This document shows positions 7,854-17,128 of a stretch of DNA of 64,000 bases, in pieces. Location: the NCBI GenBank assembly GCA_964640175.1, contig CAZXFW010000001.1, forward strand, positions 62,001-126,000, read 5' to 3'. Within the stretch, counting starts at the first letter, position 1. Every line of letters begins with the position of its first letter. A program made the translations under genes and the position numbers. Source of the stretch: JACKDX01 sp964640175 (GTDB lineage Bacteria > Myxococcota_A > Polyangia > Polyangiales > GCA-016699535). The notes beneath the pieces were generated by a model, which saw nothing but the letters and a program-made list of their open reading frames with translations, was not told where the DNA came from and did no database searches.

Positions 7854-10325
7854 TTAGATGTCCAGATTACGCACTGTAAGCGCATTTTTTTCGATAAATT
7901 CGCGCCGCGGCTCAACCTGATCACCCATCAACACACTAAACAGCTCTTCTGTCTCCACCGCATCTTCAAGCCGGACCTGAAGCAACTTTCGAATGTCCGG
8001 ATTCATCGTGGTTTCCCACAGTGTTTCCGCATTCATCTCGCCTAATCCTTTGTAGCGTTGGATGTGCAGCCCTTTATGTGCTCGTTCATCAATCAGTGTC
8101 CAAAGCTCTGTGATATCTTGCAGCTCTGCAACCGGACCTGCACTTTTATCTGCAGATGCAATTTCATGAACCTTGTAGGGCGCTTTGCCTAAAGCAGCAA
8201 ATGTCTGCAAACTTTCCCTAAGCTGCTGTACATCGTGGCTTTCCAACAAAGAAGCAGAGATTCTAGCTGATGGGTTAGCCACCCCTGTACGAGAGCTTAG
8301 GATCAACATCAACTGGCCCTGTTCCTCTTGGACAGTTGATGTCACAGGCAGCAGCACCTCCGTTTCTTTTTTCGTCGTGAGGTCTTTAATCACTTCTGCC
8401 GCAACAGCTTCCAACTTCTGCCGATTTGTAAAATCAGCAGGAGTGAGTGCACCCATGCGAACTACACTCTGTACAAACGTTGCATTATGGCGACGGTCTA
8501 TTTTACGCAATAACCCCCGCCAGCGTTTAAGGTCAGTCATAAAACGCCTTAGAGGGTCGCCACTAAGACTCACCTGACCCGAGTTATCCTGAACCAATAA
8601 CCCATCGCAGCCTGCGTCCAACAGATACTCAGAAAGGGCTTCATCATCCTTTAAGAACAGCTCTTTTTTACCACGCTTGATTTTATATAAAGGTGGCTGA
8701 GCGATGTATAAATGCCCATTTCGAATAAGCTCAGGCATTTGTCGATAGAAAAACGTCAACAGCAACGTTCGAATGTGCGATCCATCAACATCAGCATCTG
8801 TCATAATAATTACGTGGTGATAGCGCAGTTTTTGGAGATCAAAATTGCCCCCACCATCCACACCACAGCCCAATGCTGTAATTAATGTCCCGATCTCTGC
8901 ACTGGAAAGCATTTTTTCAAATCGTGCACGCTCAACGTTAAGAATTTTTCCACGAAGGGGCAAAATGGCTTGATTGCGTCGATCACGTCCTTGCTTGGCG
9001 CTCCCTCCTGCACTGTCACCCTCAACAATGTAGATTTCACTGAGACTGGGATCGCGCTCCTGACAATCCGCAAGCTTACCGGGAAGTGTACTTGCATCAA
9101 GCACACCCTTACGCTGCACCATCTCACGAGCCTTACGAGCGGCTTCCCTGGCGCGTGCTGCCACCACTGTTTTTTCTATGATGCGTCGAGCTGACTGTGG
9201 ATGCTCTTCTAAGTAATGCCCAAGTTTATCGTTGATAAATTGCTCAACGATACCCTTGACTTCACTCGAAACAAGTTTTGATTTAGTTTGCGAATCAAAG
9301 CTTGGATCTGGATGTTTAAGAGACAGTACTGCCGTTAAGCCTTCACGAACGTCCTCGCCACTCAGACCATTCTTGAGATCCTTGATCAGGTTTTGTTTGT
9401 TGCCATACGTATTTAGCGTTTTGGTCAACGCGGCTCTTAGCCCTGTCAGGTGCGTGCCTCCATCTTTATTATGAACGTTATTCGTATAGCAAAAGATTGC
9501 CTCATTGAATGAATCGTTCCACTGCAACGCGGCTTCAATCTCAATCGAGTCTTTGGCTTCATTAAAAAAGACCACATCTTCATGCAATGGTGTCTTAGAT
9601 TTGTTCAGCGTCACCACAAACTCACGAATACCACCTTCAAAGTGGTACAATCGGCTTTTATCCTGCCGCTCATCTGTAAGCTGAACTTCCAAGCCTGCGT
9701 TCAAGAAAGCAATTTCACGCAAGCGATGACTTAGCATCTCATATGAAAACTCAATATCCGTAAAAATTTCTGTATCTGGCCTGAATCGGATTCGTGTTCC
9801 TGTTTGTTCAGCATCGCCAGTGCAGGCTAATGACGCTTGTGGCACGCCTCGCTGATAACGCTGCTCCCAACTTTTCCCTTCACGGCAAATCTCAAGTGTG
9901 AGCCACTCGCTTACCGCATTAACCGCGCTGACGCCCACGCCATGTAATCCAGCGGAAACCTTGTAACTCTTATTGTCGAACTTTCCGCCAGCATGTAGCA
10001 CCGTCATAACAACTTCAGCAGCACTGACACCCTTTTCATGCATGCCCACAGGAATGCCCCGACCATTGTCTTCAACCGTAATTGACCCATCACTGTGAAC
10101 AGTGACCTGAATCTTGGTGCAAAACCCTGCCAGATGTTCATCCACGGCGTTATCAACGGCTTCCCACACCAAATGGTGCAGGCCTGTCCCATCGTGCACG
10201 TCACCCAGGTACATACCTGGCCGCTTGCGTACAGCCTCCAACCCTTCTAGCACTTGAATATTATCCGCAACGTAATCGGAGTTACGGTCTTGTCGTTGAT
10301 CTTCGGGCTGCTGAATCGACTCCAT
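7854..10325 (-). CDS. gyrB: DNA gyrase subunit B
   Basis: 823 residues. The GHKL ATPase domain has EAVDNAVDE at residues 55-63, LHAGGKF and GLHGVGVSAVNA. The transducer domain follows. The TOPRIM domain has VEGDSAGGSAKQGRDR, LRGKILNVE and MTDADVDGSHI. The long C-terminal part includes the insertion typical of Gram-negative GyrB and ends with RYKGLGEMNAETLWETTM and RREFIEKNA. With GyrA it introduces negative supercoils using ATP. The lysine-rich insertion and length argue for GyrB over ParE. There is no gyrA, dnaA or recF neighbour, so this is not an origin-type cluster. Confidence 0.97.
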   Translation of the reverse strand: MESIQQPEDQRQDRNSDYVADNIQVLEGLEAVRKRPGMYLGDVHDGTGLHHLVWEAVDNAVDEHLAGFCTKIQVTVHSDGSITVEDNGRGIPVGMHEKGVSAAEVVMTVLHAGGKFDNKSYKVSAGLHGVGVSAVNAVSEWLTLEICREGKSWEQRYQRGVPQASLACTGDAEQTGTRIRFRPDTEIFTDIEFSYEMLSHRLREIAFLNAGLEVQLTDERQDKSRLYHFEGGIREFVVTLNKSKTPLHEDVVFFNEAKDSIEIEAALQWNDSFNEAIFCYTNNVHNKDGGTHLTGLRAALTKTLNTYGNKQNLIKDLKNGLSGEDVREGLTAVLSLKHPDPSFDSQTKSKLVSSEVKGIVEQFINDKLGHYLEEHPQSARRIIEKTVVAARAREAARKAREMVQRKGVLDASTLPGKLADCQERDPSLSEIYIVEGDSAGGSAKQGRDRRNQAILPLRGKILNVERARFEKMLSSAEIGTLITALGCGVDGGGNFDLQKLRYHHVIIMTDADVDGSHIRTLLLTFFYRQMPELIRNGHLYIAQPPLYKIKRGKKELFLKDDEALSEYLLDAGCDGLLVQDNSGQVSLSGDPLRRFMTDLKRWRGLLRKIDRRHNATFVQSVVRMGALTPADFTNRQKLEAVAAEVIKDLTTKKETEVLLPVTSTVQEEQGQLMLILSSRTGVANPSARISASLLESHDVQQLRESLQTFAALGKAPYKVHEIASADKSAGPVAELQDITELWTLIDERAHKGLHIQRYKGLGEMNAETLWETTMNPDIRKLLQVRLEDAVETEELFSVLMGDQVEPRREFIEKNALTVRNLDI

Positions 10326-10414
10326 GTCTTTCCTATCTAAACAGTCTTGAGAAGCGAGGCAGCATAGCCTCTGAGACCTTTACTGGCAAGCAACGAGGCC
10401 TCAGTTTGTATCAA

Positions 10415-10430
10415 AAAACATCAATGTTTT
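10415..10430 (-). terminator. weak AT-rich hairpin downstream of the 10.5-kb lipoprotein gene
   Basis: AAAACAT and ATGTTTT form a 7-bp stem with a two-base loop in the 159-base gap between the lipoprotein gene and gyrB. On the minus strand two further T residues follow directly. The stem is all A-T except one pair, so this is a weak candidate. The remainder of the gap (10326-10484) shows a small GAGGC/GCCTC dyad and nothing else recognisable. Confidence 0.3.
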
Positions 10431-10484
10431 CAACATATTACAGGTCTTTGTCGTGCTGCAGCAAAAACCTTGGCAATGGAACAT

Positions 10485-11099
10485 CTACTTTGTGAAATTG
10501 TAGCCCAACAAGCGTGCGCTGACACGTGTTCGACGCCCTGAAATTTTCATGTCCATTTGAGAATCAATAAACACAGGACCCACCTGAGGACAATAAACGG
10601 TGTCGACTTGACGTCCTTGATTCTCACTGCGCTCCATCACGTGTACGCAGTGCACAAACCTTCCCATGGGAGTATTCACGGTACGTTGAGTTGAAACAAC
10701 CCGTGCGTGCCCTATATCGGAGTTCCAGCTAGCGCCTTTTTCAATAGGCGACTTCAACACCCAACCGCGACTTTCTTGGCGCCGAATTCCCTCGGAAGTC
10801 ACTTCGTATACAATCGGTGTACTGCCTGTGCCAACCTCTACCCGACTACCACGTACCGAGATAACCCGGCTGATGGCCAATGTGTTGAGGCCCACACCAG
10901 TATCCACATCGTAACTCCAGACAGCACCTGGCGTGAGGGGATACAACGTGAGGAGAGGGTGCTCCTTTGGCAATGCAGTAGTGGCTCTAGGAGTCCCCGT
11001 ACATGCTGTAGAAATCACAAAGCTCGTCATCAAAATCACAAGCATGGGGCATGCACCTCTGTATGCACCTCTTGTGAACAGGTCTCGTATAGAGTTCAC
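10485..11099 (-). CDS. hypothetical lipoprotein
   Basis: 204 residues. Starts at GTG, with AAGGA overlapping the preceding stop six bases upstream. A signal sequence ends in a lipobox-like ISTAC, so a lipid-anchored envelope protein is likely. The mature part is beta-rich: YPLTPGAVWSYDV near the start, and TPMGRFVHCVHVMERSEN with VDTVYCPQVGPVF near the end, with two Cys that could pair. It lies 10 bases after the TPR lipoprotein gene and is probably its operon partner. The pattern resembles uncharacterised myxobacterial lipoproteins, but I recognise no named family. Confidence 0.75.
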   Translation of the reverse strand: MNSIRDLFTRGAYRGACPMLVILMTSFVISTACTGTPRATTALPKEHPLLTLYPLTPGAVWSYDVDTGVGLNTLAISRVISVRGSRVEVGTGSTPIVYEVTSEGIRRQESRGWVLKSPIEKGASWNSDIGHARVVSTQRTVNTPMGRFVHCVHVMERSENQGRQVDTVYCPQVGPVFIDSQMDMKISGRRTRVSARLLGYNFTK

Positions 11100-11108
11100 C
11101 TTGAATCC

Positions 11109-13304
11109 TTACGGTTGTCTTTGGGCAGGTGAGCCTACATCAGGCACGCGGAGCTTCGAAGGTTCGACAAGGAATTCCCTCGCCATCGCATATTCGTAAA
11201 AGCTTACCATGTCTGTCGCCAATACTCGGCGAAACAACGCTGTCGCTGCCGCGGAATTGCCTTCGACCATCAACCGTGCCCCCTCGTAAAAGTGGGCTTC
11301 CGCCTGTTCGCCTCGCTCAGAAGCTTCCGCCAAAAGATTAGCATATGGCAATTTACGCGCACCAAACGAAGCCAGGCGTCCCCACCATGCATCCGAACCA
11401 ACAAGCTGATTAAGTTCCTGAACAAGTTCCTTTGGCACAGGATTACCGCTTCGCCCTACAATAATTTGTACCCATAACGCAAAGTATACTTTCCACTCTG
11501 GCTCCAAGCTCACCTGACGGAGCGCACGCCAATAGACTTCTTCGGCAAGTTCCGCATTTACGGGTGAGGTTACTAAATACGAAAGAATCTGCTCATACAC
11601 CCCCCGCTCTGCAGCAGCGTAACTCATCGCTTGCTCGAAAAATTCCACGCTTTGTTTTGGATTACCCAACCTTTCAGCCAAAACACCCCGACGTACATAG
11701 GCTATCGCTAAAGACTCTGCTCGCAATTGATCACTGGCTCGCCTCCACGTATCTGCAGCTTGCTGGTATCTTTGCTGGGCTTCTTTCGAACGACTTGCCA
11801 TGCGCAACGTATCTCCAAGTTTTTCCAGCGCTTCACCTTCGACCTGCAGCGCTTTACCGGGAGTTTTCCTGGCCATTGTCAAAGCCTGTTCATAATATTT
11901 TAGCGCATCTTGCGTGCGCCCCCGATTCAGAGAAAGCAATCCCAACCTCAGCAACGAAGGAATGTTGGGCTCCGCTTTTAGGCTTGCTTCAAACCGTGCA
12001 ATCGCCCCACCAGTATTACCTGCGCTCATTTCAGCAGTACCAATCGCAAAATAAAATTGCTCCAATTTAACGGGAGGGGGTATGTTGGGCCAACGACGCA
12101 TCCGTTCACGCAACACATGCTCAGCTTCCGTAGCCAACACACGTGTATGTGTGGGGTCTGTTTCAAATGCGCGTGTTTCGATCAACCGTTGCAACACACG
12201 GAGCGCTTCATCGTAAATTCCACGCTCTTGAGTTGCTAGGCGCGTAGCTTCTGCGTATTCCGCTGTCGCATCCGCATATTCATTTTCCATGGCAGCAACA
12301 CGCGCCAAACACAACGCAAACCTGGCGTCTGTGGGGTTATTCTGGCGTCCTCGCAAACAGAGGCCACGCGCCACATCCATCCTTCCGATGTCTTTGATGT
12401 ACAGTCTGGCAAGCGTCAACACTGCATCCGAGGCTATCGGCTCTTTGCCTAGGCCCAACGCAACCAAATACATAAATTGCTGCTCAGCTTCGGACTGTGA
12501 GCCGTACTTTTTAAGTACCGCATAGGCGGTACGCAGATCGCCTTGAGCCATATACACCGCAGCTAAGTCCACAGGCGTTCGCCTCACGATGAATCGTGCC
12601 AAATTAATGTCTTGAAACCCCTCCTCTACGCCTGCTTTTGGATCCGCTTTTTGCCCCAGTTCACCAATCATGACATCCAACGCTTGGCGACGCGCGATGT
12701 AGCACCGCACAAGTTGGGATAATACTCGCGGGGCAGGCACAAGCCGCGCATGCTCTTCCCATACCTCTATTAAATCTTGATACCGTTCAATCACGGGTAA
12801 GCTGATGCGAGCTTGCCTGCCCCAACGTGCAACTTGCCTGTATTCCTTCTGAAAGCCGGCTTCTTCATCATCGTCAGCGTGCAGCCGCCATAATATCCAC
12901 AATGCAGAAAGCACTCTCGCCTCGTCACCTCGTCTCGATCCATGTTCCCGCAAATAGCGGGCCACAGGGCCTAACTCAGGCGACAACGACTGCTTCGGCA
13001 GTTCTTCTGAAGTGTATAACGCTGTCATCTCGGCAAAATGCTCAACTACCTTTTCGTATTGACCAGCCATGATCAACGCCTGAGTCCCCTGTCCAAGGTA
13101 GCCAATCAACCGAGCGCGCAACGAACTACGTAACGCATCGTCTTGTTTCATCCGAAAGAACGCACGACGAGCTGCAAGGTAGCTTTCAGTGTTGATGTTC
13201 TTGCCGGTGTGTAAGCCAACCACGGGCCGCTGAGGCGTCTGAGAAACACAAGCCGGCACCCACTGAATAGCAAGCAGCATACCTAATGTCTTCAATAATT
13301 TCAT
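11109..13304 (-). CDS. TPR-repeat lipoprotein
   Basis: 731 residues from the ATG giving MKLLKTLGML; a longer start would precede the signal sequence. The signal peptide ends in a lipobox-like WVPAC, and the mature protein is almost entirely helical TPR-type repeats. Recognisable units include GLLSLNRGRTQDALKYYEQA, EALEKLGDTLRMASRSKEA and RGVLAERLGNPKQSVEFFEQ. Such proteins are usually scaffolds for envelope complexes; no partner can be named here. The downstream lipoprotein gene is 10 bases away, and the upstream CPBP protease is divergent across 90 bases. Confidence 0.82.
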   Translation of the reverse strand: MKLLKTLGMLLAIQWVPACVSQTPQRPVVGLHTGKNINTESYLAARRAFFRMKQDDALRSSLRARLIGYLGQGTQALIMAGQYEKVVEHFAEMTALYTSEELPKQSLSPELGPVARYLREHGSRRGDEARVLSALWILWRLHADDDEEAGFQKEYRQVARWGRQARISLPVIERYQDLIEVWEEHARLVPAPRVLSQLVRCYIARRQALDVMIGELGQKADPKAGVEEGFQDINLARFIVRRTPVDLAAVYMAQGDLRTAYAVLKKYGSQSEAEQQFMYLVALGLGKEPIASDAVLTLARLYIKDIGRMDVARGLCLRGRQNNPTDARFALCLARVAAMENEYADATAEYAEATRLATQERGIYDEALRVLQRLIETRAFETDPTHTRVLATEAEHVLRERMRRWPNIPPPVKLEQFYFAIGTAEMSAGNTGGAIARFEASLKAEPNIPSLLRLGLLSLNRGRTQDALKYYEQALTMARKTPGKALQVEGEALEKLGDTLRMASRSKEAQQRYQQAADTWRRASDQLRAESLAIAYVRRGVLAERLGNPKQSVEFFEQAMSYAAAERGVYEQILSYLVTSPVNAELAEEVYWRALRQVSLEPEWKVYFALWVQIIVGRSGNPVPKELVQELNQLVGSDAWWGRLASFGARKLPYANLLAEASERGEQAEAHFYEGARLMVEGNSAAATALFRRVLATDMVSFYEYAMAREFLVEPSKLRVPDVGSPAQRQP

Positions 13305-13394
13305 AGAGTTACACGATGCCCCTAGCACAATTAAGGCAGTGTATCAGTTCCGAAGCGCTTTGCCGAATCCTGAAACTCATCGTAGCGTTACGCC

Positions 13395-14258
13395 ATGTTC
13401 GTTCGCAGATTATCGTGGTGGCAATCCTTATTACTCGTCATGCTGTTCCTCGGCATCGCTATTGGATGCATGTCATTAGCGGCCATATTTCGTGCGACTA
13501 GCTCTGGAGCTTCTGCATCTGCTCACTTGGACGCGGTAGTACACGATCCAGTGAATATCTTGCTGGCTCAATTGGCAGCCACGCTGATATCGCTTTCCAT
13601 TGGGTTTCGCTGGTTAGCGATCGTTGATTTTAAGGATGCGCTCGCCATACGAAGTGTTTCACTTCGTGAAATAACACTCGCCGCAATCCTAGGCATGGGA
13701 TTGCAGTTTCCCCTGACTGAGTTAACCAATTTACTGTATTCATGGTTTCCCGTAAGCGTGGAGGATCAAGTTGCGTATCAGCAGCTTCTTCATCCCAAAC
13801 ATTGGTTGATTGGTTCGATTACGGCACTTGCCATTGTAGGTGTCGCACCAGTCGGAGAAGAATTGCTGTTTCGAGGCCTGATTTTCCGCGGATTAATTCC
13901 GTCGTATCGGCCTTTTGGAGCCACACTTATAAGTGCATCTTTGTTCGGCCTTGCCCATATGGGACCGACTCGCTTCATTTATGCCACGCTCGTGGGCATC
14001 GTCCTAGCCATGGTGTTATATCGCACTGCCTCCATCATCCCAGCTATTACAGCACATGCTGCCTTCAATGCGGTACCGCTGCTCTTACCCTCTACACTTA
14101 TACGGATTCCTGGATTTAACATTGTAAGCGCAGAGATAGAACATGTGCCGTGGCTTCTGGTGGTGACAAGCAGCATACTATTTGCTGTGGCGTTCTTTTT
14201 CCTTGTTCGTTACCCAACACAGCACCACGTTCTTGAAAAATCTATGTCCCAAGAATAA
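13395..14258 (+). CDS. CPBP-family intramembrane glutamic protease
   Basis: 287 residues with about seven or eight transmembrane helices. The family motifs are all present: EELLFRGLIFRG (EExxxR) near residue 155, FGLAHMG near 183 and HAAFN near 221. CPBP (CAAX protease/bacteriocin-processing, ABI) proteins are intramembrane glutamic-type proteases, among them Rce1 relatives and, as I recall, the myxosortases proposed to process MYXO-CTERM tails. Two MYXO-CTERM-like proteins lie elsewhere in this window, so a sorting role is possible but unproven. It is convergent with the threonine dehydratase gene (6-base gap). Confidence 0.88.
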   Translation: MFVRRLSWWQSLLLVMLFLGIAIGCMSLAAIFRATSSGASASAHLDAVVHDPVNILLAQLAATLISLSIGFRWLAIVDFKDALAIRSVSLREITLAAILGMGLQFPLTELTNLLYSWFPVSVEDQVAYQQLLHPKHWLIGSITALAIVGVAPVGEELLFRGLIFRGLIPSYRPFGATLISASLFGLAHMGPTRFIYATLVGIVLAMVLYRTASIIPAITAHAAFNAVPLLLPSTLIRIPGFNIVSAEIEHVPWLLVVTSSILFAVAFFFLVRYPTQHHVLEKSMSQE

Positions 14259-14264
14259 ATGCAT

Positions 14265-15230
14265 TTAGACTATTTTTGCGCACAACGTTTGAAGATCAAC
14301 GTTACCACCACTTAGAATTATACCGATGCGCGCGCCTTGAGTCTGAATGCCTCCTTCCCAAAGAGCGGCAGCAGCTAAGCACCCCGTAGGCTCAACCACA
14401 AGCTTCATTCGTTCCATCAACAAGCGCGTGGTTCGTTTCAACGACTCGTCTGAAACGCTAATCATATCATATACATAGCGTCGCATTAACGGAAAGGTAT
14501 GTTCCCCGATTCGTGTGGTTTGAGCACCATCTGCAATTGTAAATGGAACTGGTATTTCAACAATCCGACCTGTACGAAACGACTGGCCTGCATCGTCACC
14601 TGCTTCCGGTTCAACACCGATAACCTTACATTGAGGTGCGAGTGTAGCCGCTGCCACCGCAGAACCTCCCAACAGTCCACCGCCGCCCACAGGCACTACT
14701 AAATAATCGAGATTGGCCACCTCATGGAACAATTCCATCGCGGCCGTACCCTGTGCAGCAATAATGTGTGGATGATCAAACGGTGGAATAAGCACCATGT
14801 CTTGCTGGCTCACACTGTGTGCAGCGACCTCTTCGCGGCGTTGGGTGTGTCGATCATAAAAAACGATGTCAGCGCCATACTCGCGCGTGGCATTAATTTT
14901 TATGGTGGGAGCATCACTTGGCATCACAACTACCGACCGAACACCGTGTAAGGTGGCAGCATGGGCGATCGCCTGGGCATGATTACCTGAAGAATACGCC
15001 ACCACTCCACAAGCCTTGGAACTACTGGTCAGCAGTGACAAGGCATTGGTTGCGCCTCGAAATTTAAAAGAACCCGTTTTTTGAATATTTTCACATTTGA
15101 AAAACACCTCTGCACCCGTAGTACGGTTAACATACGTCGAGGTAAGCACAGGCGTGCGGTGCACAAAGGGCTGCACACGATGAGAAGCCGCTACAATATC
15201 CGCATAATCCACATTGCCGTTGGCATCCAT
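14265..15230 (-). CDS. threonine dehydratase / serine racemase-type PLP enzyme
   Basis: 321 residues, a fold-type II PLP enzyme. The Schiff-base Lys is K56 in SFKFRGA. SSGNHAQAIA follows, the glycine-rich phosphate loop is VPVGGGGLLGG, and the end is ILSGGNVD. There is no C-terminal ACT-like regulatory domain, so it resembles the short catabolic threonine ammonia-lyase (TdcB) or serine racemase more than IlvA. It converts threonine to 2-oxobutanoate, or serine to pyruvate, in the cytoplasm. I start it at ATG 15230; a TTG at 15266 would overlap the divergent phosphorylase gene. Substrate is not decidable from sequence alone. Confidence 0.87.
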   Translation of the reverse strand: MDANGNVDYADIVAASHRVQPFVHRTPVLTSTYVNRTTGAEVFFKCENIQKTGSFKFRGATNALSLLTSSSKACGVVAYSSGNHAQAIAHAATLHGVRSVVVMPSDAPTIKINATREYGADIVFYDRHTQRREEVAAHSVSQQDMVLIPPFDHPHIIAAQGTAAMELFHEVANLDYLVVPVGGGGLLGGSAVAAATLAPQCKVIGVEPEAGDDAGQSFRTGRIVEIPVPFTIADGAQTTRIGEHTFPLMRRYVYDMISVSDESLKRTTRLLMERMKLVVEPTGCLAAAALWEGGIQTQGARIGIILSGGNVDLQTLCAKIV

Positions 15231-15258
15231 ACGGGTCAGTGAGATAGTAACCGCACTT

Positions 15259-16101
15259 ATGTCCAATAAGAAGATCGTTTTGCCTATCAGCCAACAGCTC
15301 GTCCATGCCTATGATGAGATCTATAAACGCTGCGCTCTCGTACCCAAAGCCGCAGTCGTGCTGGGTTCAGGACTTGGTGCATTTGCCGATCAAGTCACCG
15401 ATCATCATGTCATTCCCTATGCAGATATTCCAGGAATGCCTGTACCCCGTGTATCCGGACACGCTGGACAGCTTGTGCTTGGTAAAATCATGAATGTCCC
15501 TGTGGCGATCATGCAAGGACGTGTACACATGTATGAAGGACACACGCCCCAGGAGTCGGTGTTTGGCGTTAGGCTTATGCTGCGACTGGGAGCGCCTTAT
15601 TTAATATTGACGAATGCGGCAGGTGGCATCAGTGAGCTATTTGCTCCTGGTGACCTCATGTTAATCTCCGATCACATTAATCTGACAGGACGCAACTGTT
15701 TACTTGGCCCAAACGACGAAAATATCGGTCCACGATTTCCAGACATGACGGGAGCATACGACGCTGAGCTGAATGCCCTCGCTGAACGTACCGCGGTTGA
15801 ACTCGGCCAACGACTCCGTAAGGGAGTCTACGCTGGTGTACTTGGACCTTGTTACGAAACGCCTGCAGAAATCCGCATGCTTCAACGCATTGGCGCCCAC
15901 GCCGTCGGGATGAGCACAGTACAAGAAGTCATTGCAGCCCGGCATATGGGAGCCCGTATATTGGGGATCTCTTGCATCACAAATATGGCGGCAGGCATCA
16001 GCGAGGCACCGCTATCCCATGGTGAGGTGCGGGATACAGCAGATCGCGTAGCAGGCCGTTTTTCTGCATTGCTAAGCAATGTGATCAGCAAACTCCCGTA
16101 G
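15259..16101 (+). CDS. purine nucleoside phosphorylase (trimeric, PNP-II type)
   Basis: 280 residues from ATG 15259, a typical length. Family motifs: VLGSGLGAFAD for phosphate binding, GHAGQL, MQGRVHMYEGH, LTNAAGG, GPCYETPAEI and the base-pocket region CITNMAAG. It phosphorolyses inosine or guanosine (possibly adenosine) to base and ribose-1-phosphate in purine salvage. It is divergent from the threonine dehydratase gene with only about 28 bases between start codons, so the promoters must overlap or lie within coding sequence. An earlier in-frame start would run into the neighbour. Confidence 0.92.
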   Translation: MSNKKIVLPISQQLVHAYDEIYKRCALVPKAAVVLGSGLGAFADQVTDHHVIPYADIPGMPVPRVSGHAGQLVLGKIMNVPVAIMQGRVHMYEGHTPQESVFGVRLMLRLGAPYLILTNAAGGISELFAPGDLMLISDHINLTGRNCLLGPNDENIGPRFPDMTGAYDAELNALAERTAVELGQRLRKGVYAGVLGPCYETPAEIRMLQRIGAHAVGMSTVQEVIAARHMGARILGISCITNMAAGISEAPLSHGEVRDTADRVAGRFSALLSNVISKLP

Positions 16102-16112
16102 CGTCATTTGAT

Positions 16113-16568
16113 CTAACGGATTCGAATTCCCAAAATCAGATCTTGATCTCCCATCCGCTGCCCAGCCTGAAAAATGGGTTTTTTTGACGCTAGCACCATC
16201 TGCACGGAGCGCACATAATCGCTTTGCTTCGGATGGTTAATGGACATTTGTACTTTCAAACGACCATCAGGAAGCACTTTTTGCAACGTAAGATGGAGCT
16301 GTCTTCCGTTGGGTAATACTAAATTGACATCTTTATTACTTTCCAGCGCCAACCGATGAGTCGCTAGTAACTTCATGGTGCGATACGCACGAAATGCGCG
16401 GTGTTTGAGCGCAGGCTCTTTGGCTAATTCAGGCGCGATATGGCCCGGAGACTCACTGGCAGCAATAACCTGGATTTCAGCGGCATAGGGTTGCTTTTCT
16501 TGCGCATACGCGTGTGTTGGCACACTGAGCCACAGCACACACCCAACATATGACATGAGAATTTTCAT
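16113..16568 (-). CDS. exported hypothetical protein, third gene of the ECF sigma operon
   Basis: 151 residues from the ATG giving MKILMSYVG. A signal peptide ends at HAYAQ, so it is periplasmic or secreted. The mature protein has VNLVLPNGRQLHLTLQKVLP followed by GRLKVQMSINHP, a beta-rich domain. No cysteine and no named family. It starts two bases after the anti-sigma stop, so it belongs to the sigma/anti-sigma transcript. That position suggests a role in sensing envelope stress or as the regulator's target, which is inference. Confidence 0.75.
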   Translation of the reverse strand: MKILMSYVGCVLWLSVPTHAYAQEKQPYAAEIQVIAASESPGHIAPELAKEPALKHRAFRAYRTMKLLATHRLALESNKDVNLVLPNGRQLHLTLQKVLPDGRLKVQMSINHPKQSDYVRSVQMVLASKKPIFQAGQRMGDQDLILGIRIR

Positions 16569-16570
16569 CG

Positions 16571-17128
16571 CTAGTTTGCTTCTGAATCTGGCTCTTCTAC
16601 CCACAGCACTGCCACATGCTCCCCTGCTTCACCCTCAATATCAATAACAGTGCCTGTATTTTCTCCAAGGTCTACTTCCACAATTTCAGAATCGCCTGCT
16701 GTAACCTGGGCTACCTTGCTATCTTGTACCTTAGAAGGTGGCTGTTTTGAAAAATTTACCACCATTGAAGGCATTTCTTCCCTGTTTGGTAGCCACAAAA
16801 GCAACATGGCTGCGGCAATAGCCGCAGCTCCCACAGGCAACATCCATTTCCACCATGCATGCGTTGGCGCCCACGTTTGTCCTAGATCACCCAAGACCGA
16901 AGACTCTTCCTGAATTTGGTGCTGTATTTGCTTGTACACCCCTTCAAACGACACATGTTCAGCTTTTTGCATGGCATGCGTTCGCAGCAATGTGGAAAGC
17001 GTATTAAGCTTTGCCAGTTCTTTACGTAGTTCGGCATTCTGTTCCAAGGCATCAGCGACATCTTGAGCCTGCGTCTTAGAAAGCTCTCCATCATGATACT
17101 GGGACAAAAGCTCGGGAGTGATCTTCAT
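16571..17128 (-). CDS. membrane anti-sigma factor
   Basis: 185 residues. The N-terminal cytoplasmic helix bundle begins LLSQYHDGELS, resembling anti-sigma domains of the RseA/zf-HC2 group. The HxxxCxxC zinc motif is absent and the protein has no cysteine. One transmembrane helix (LPVGAAAIAAAMLLLWL, about residues 96-112) leads to an acidic periplasmic tail with EVDLGENTGTVIDIEGEAGE. It starts inside the sigma-factor stop codon (ATGA). It should bind the ECF sigma factor at the inner membrane and release it on an envelope signal. Confidence 0.83.
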   Translation of the reverse strand: MKITPELLSQYHDGELSKTQAQDVADALEQNAELRKELAKLNTLSTLLRTHAMQKAEHVSFEGVYKQIQHQIQEESSVLGDLGQTWAPTHAWWKWMLPVGAAAIAAAMLLLWLPNREEMPSMVVNFSKQPPSKVQDSKVAQVTAGDSEIVEVDLGENTGTVIDIEGEAGEHVAVLWVEEPDSEAN

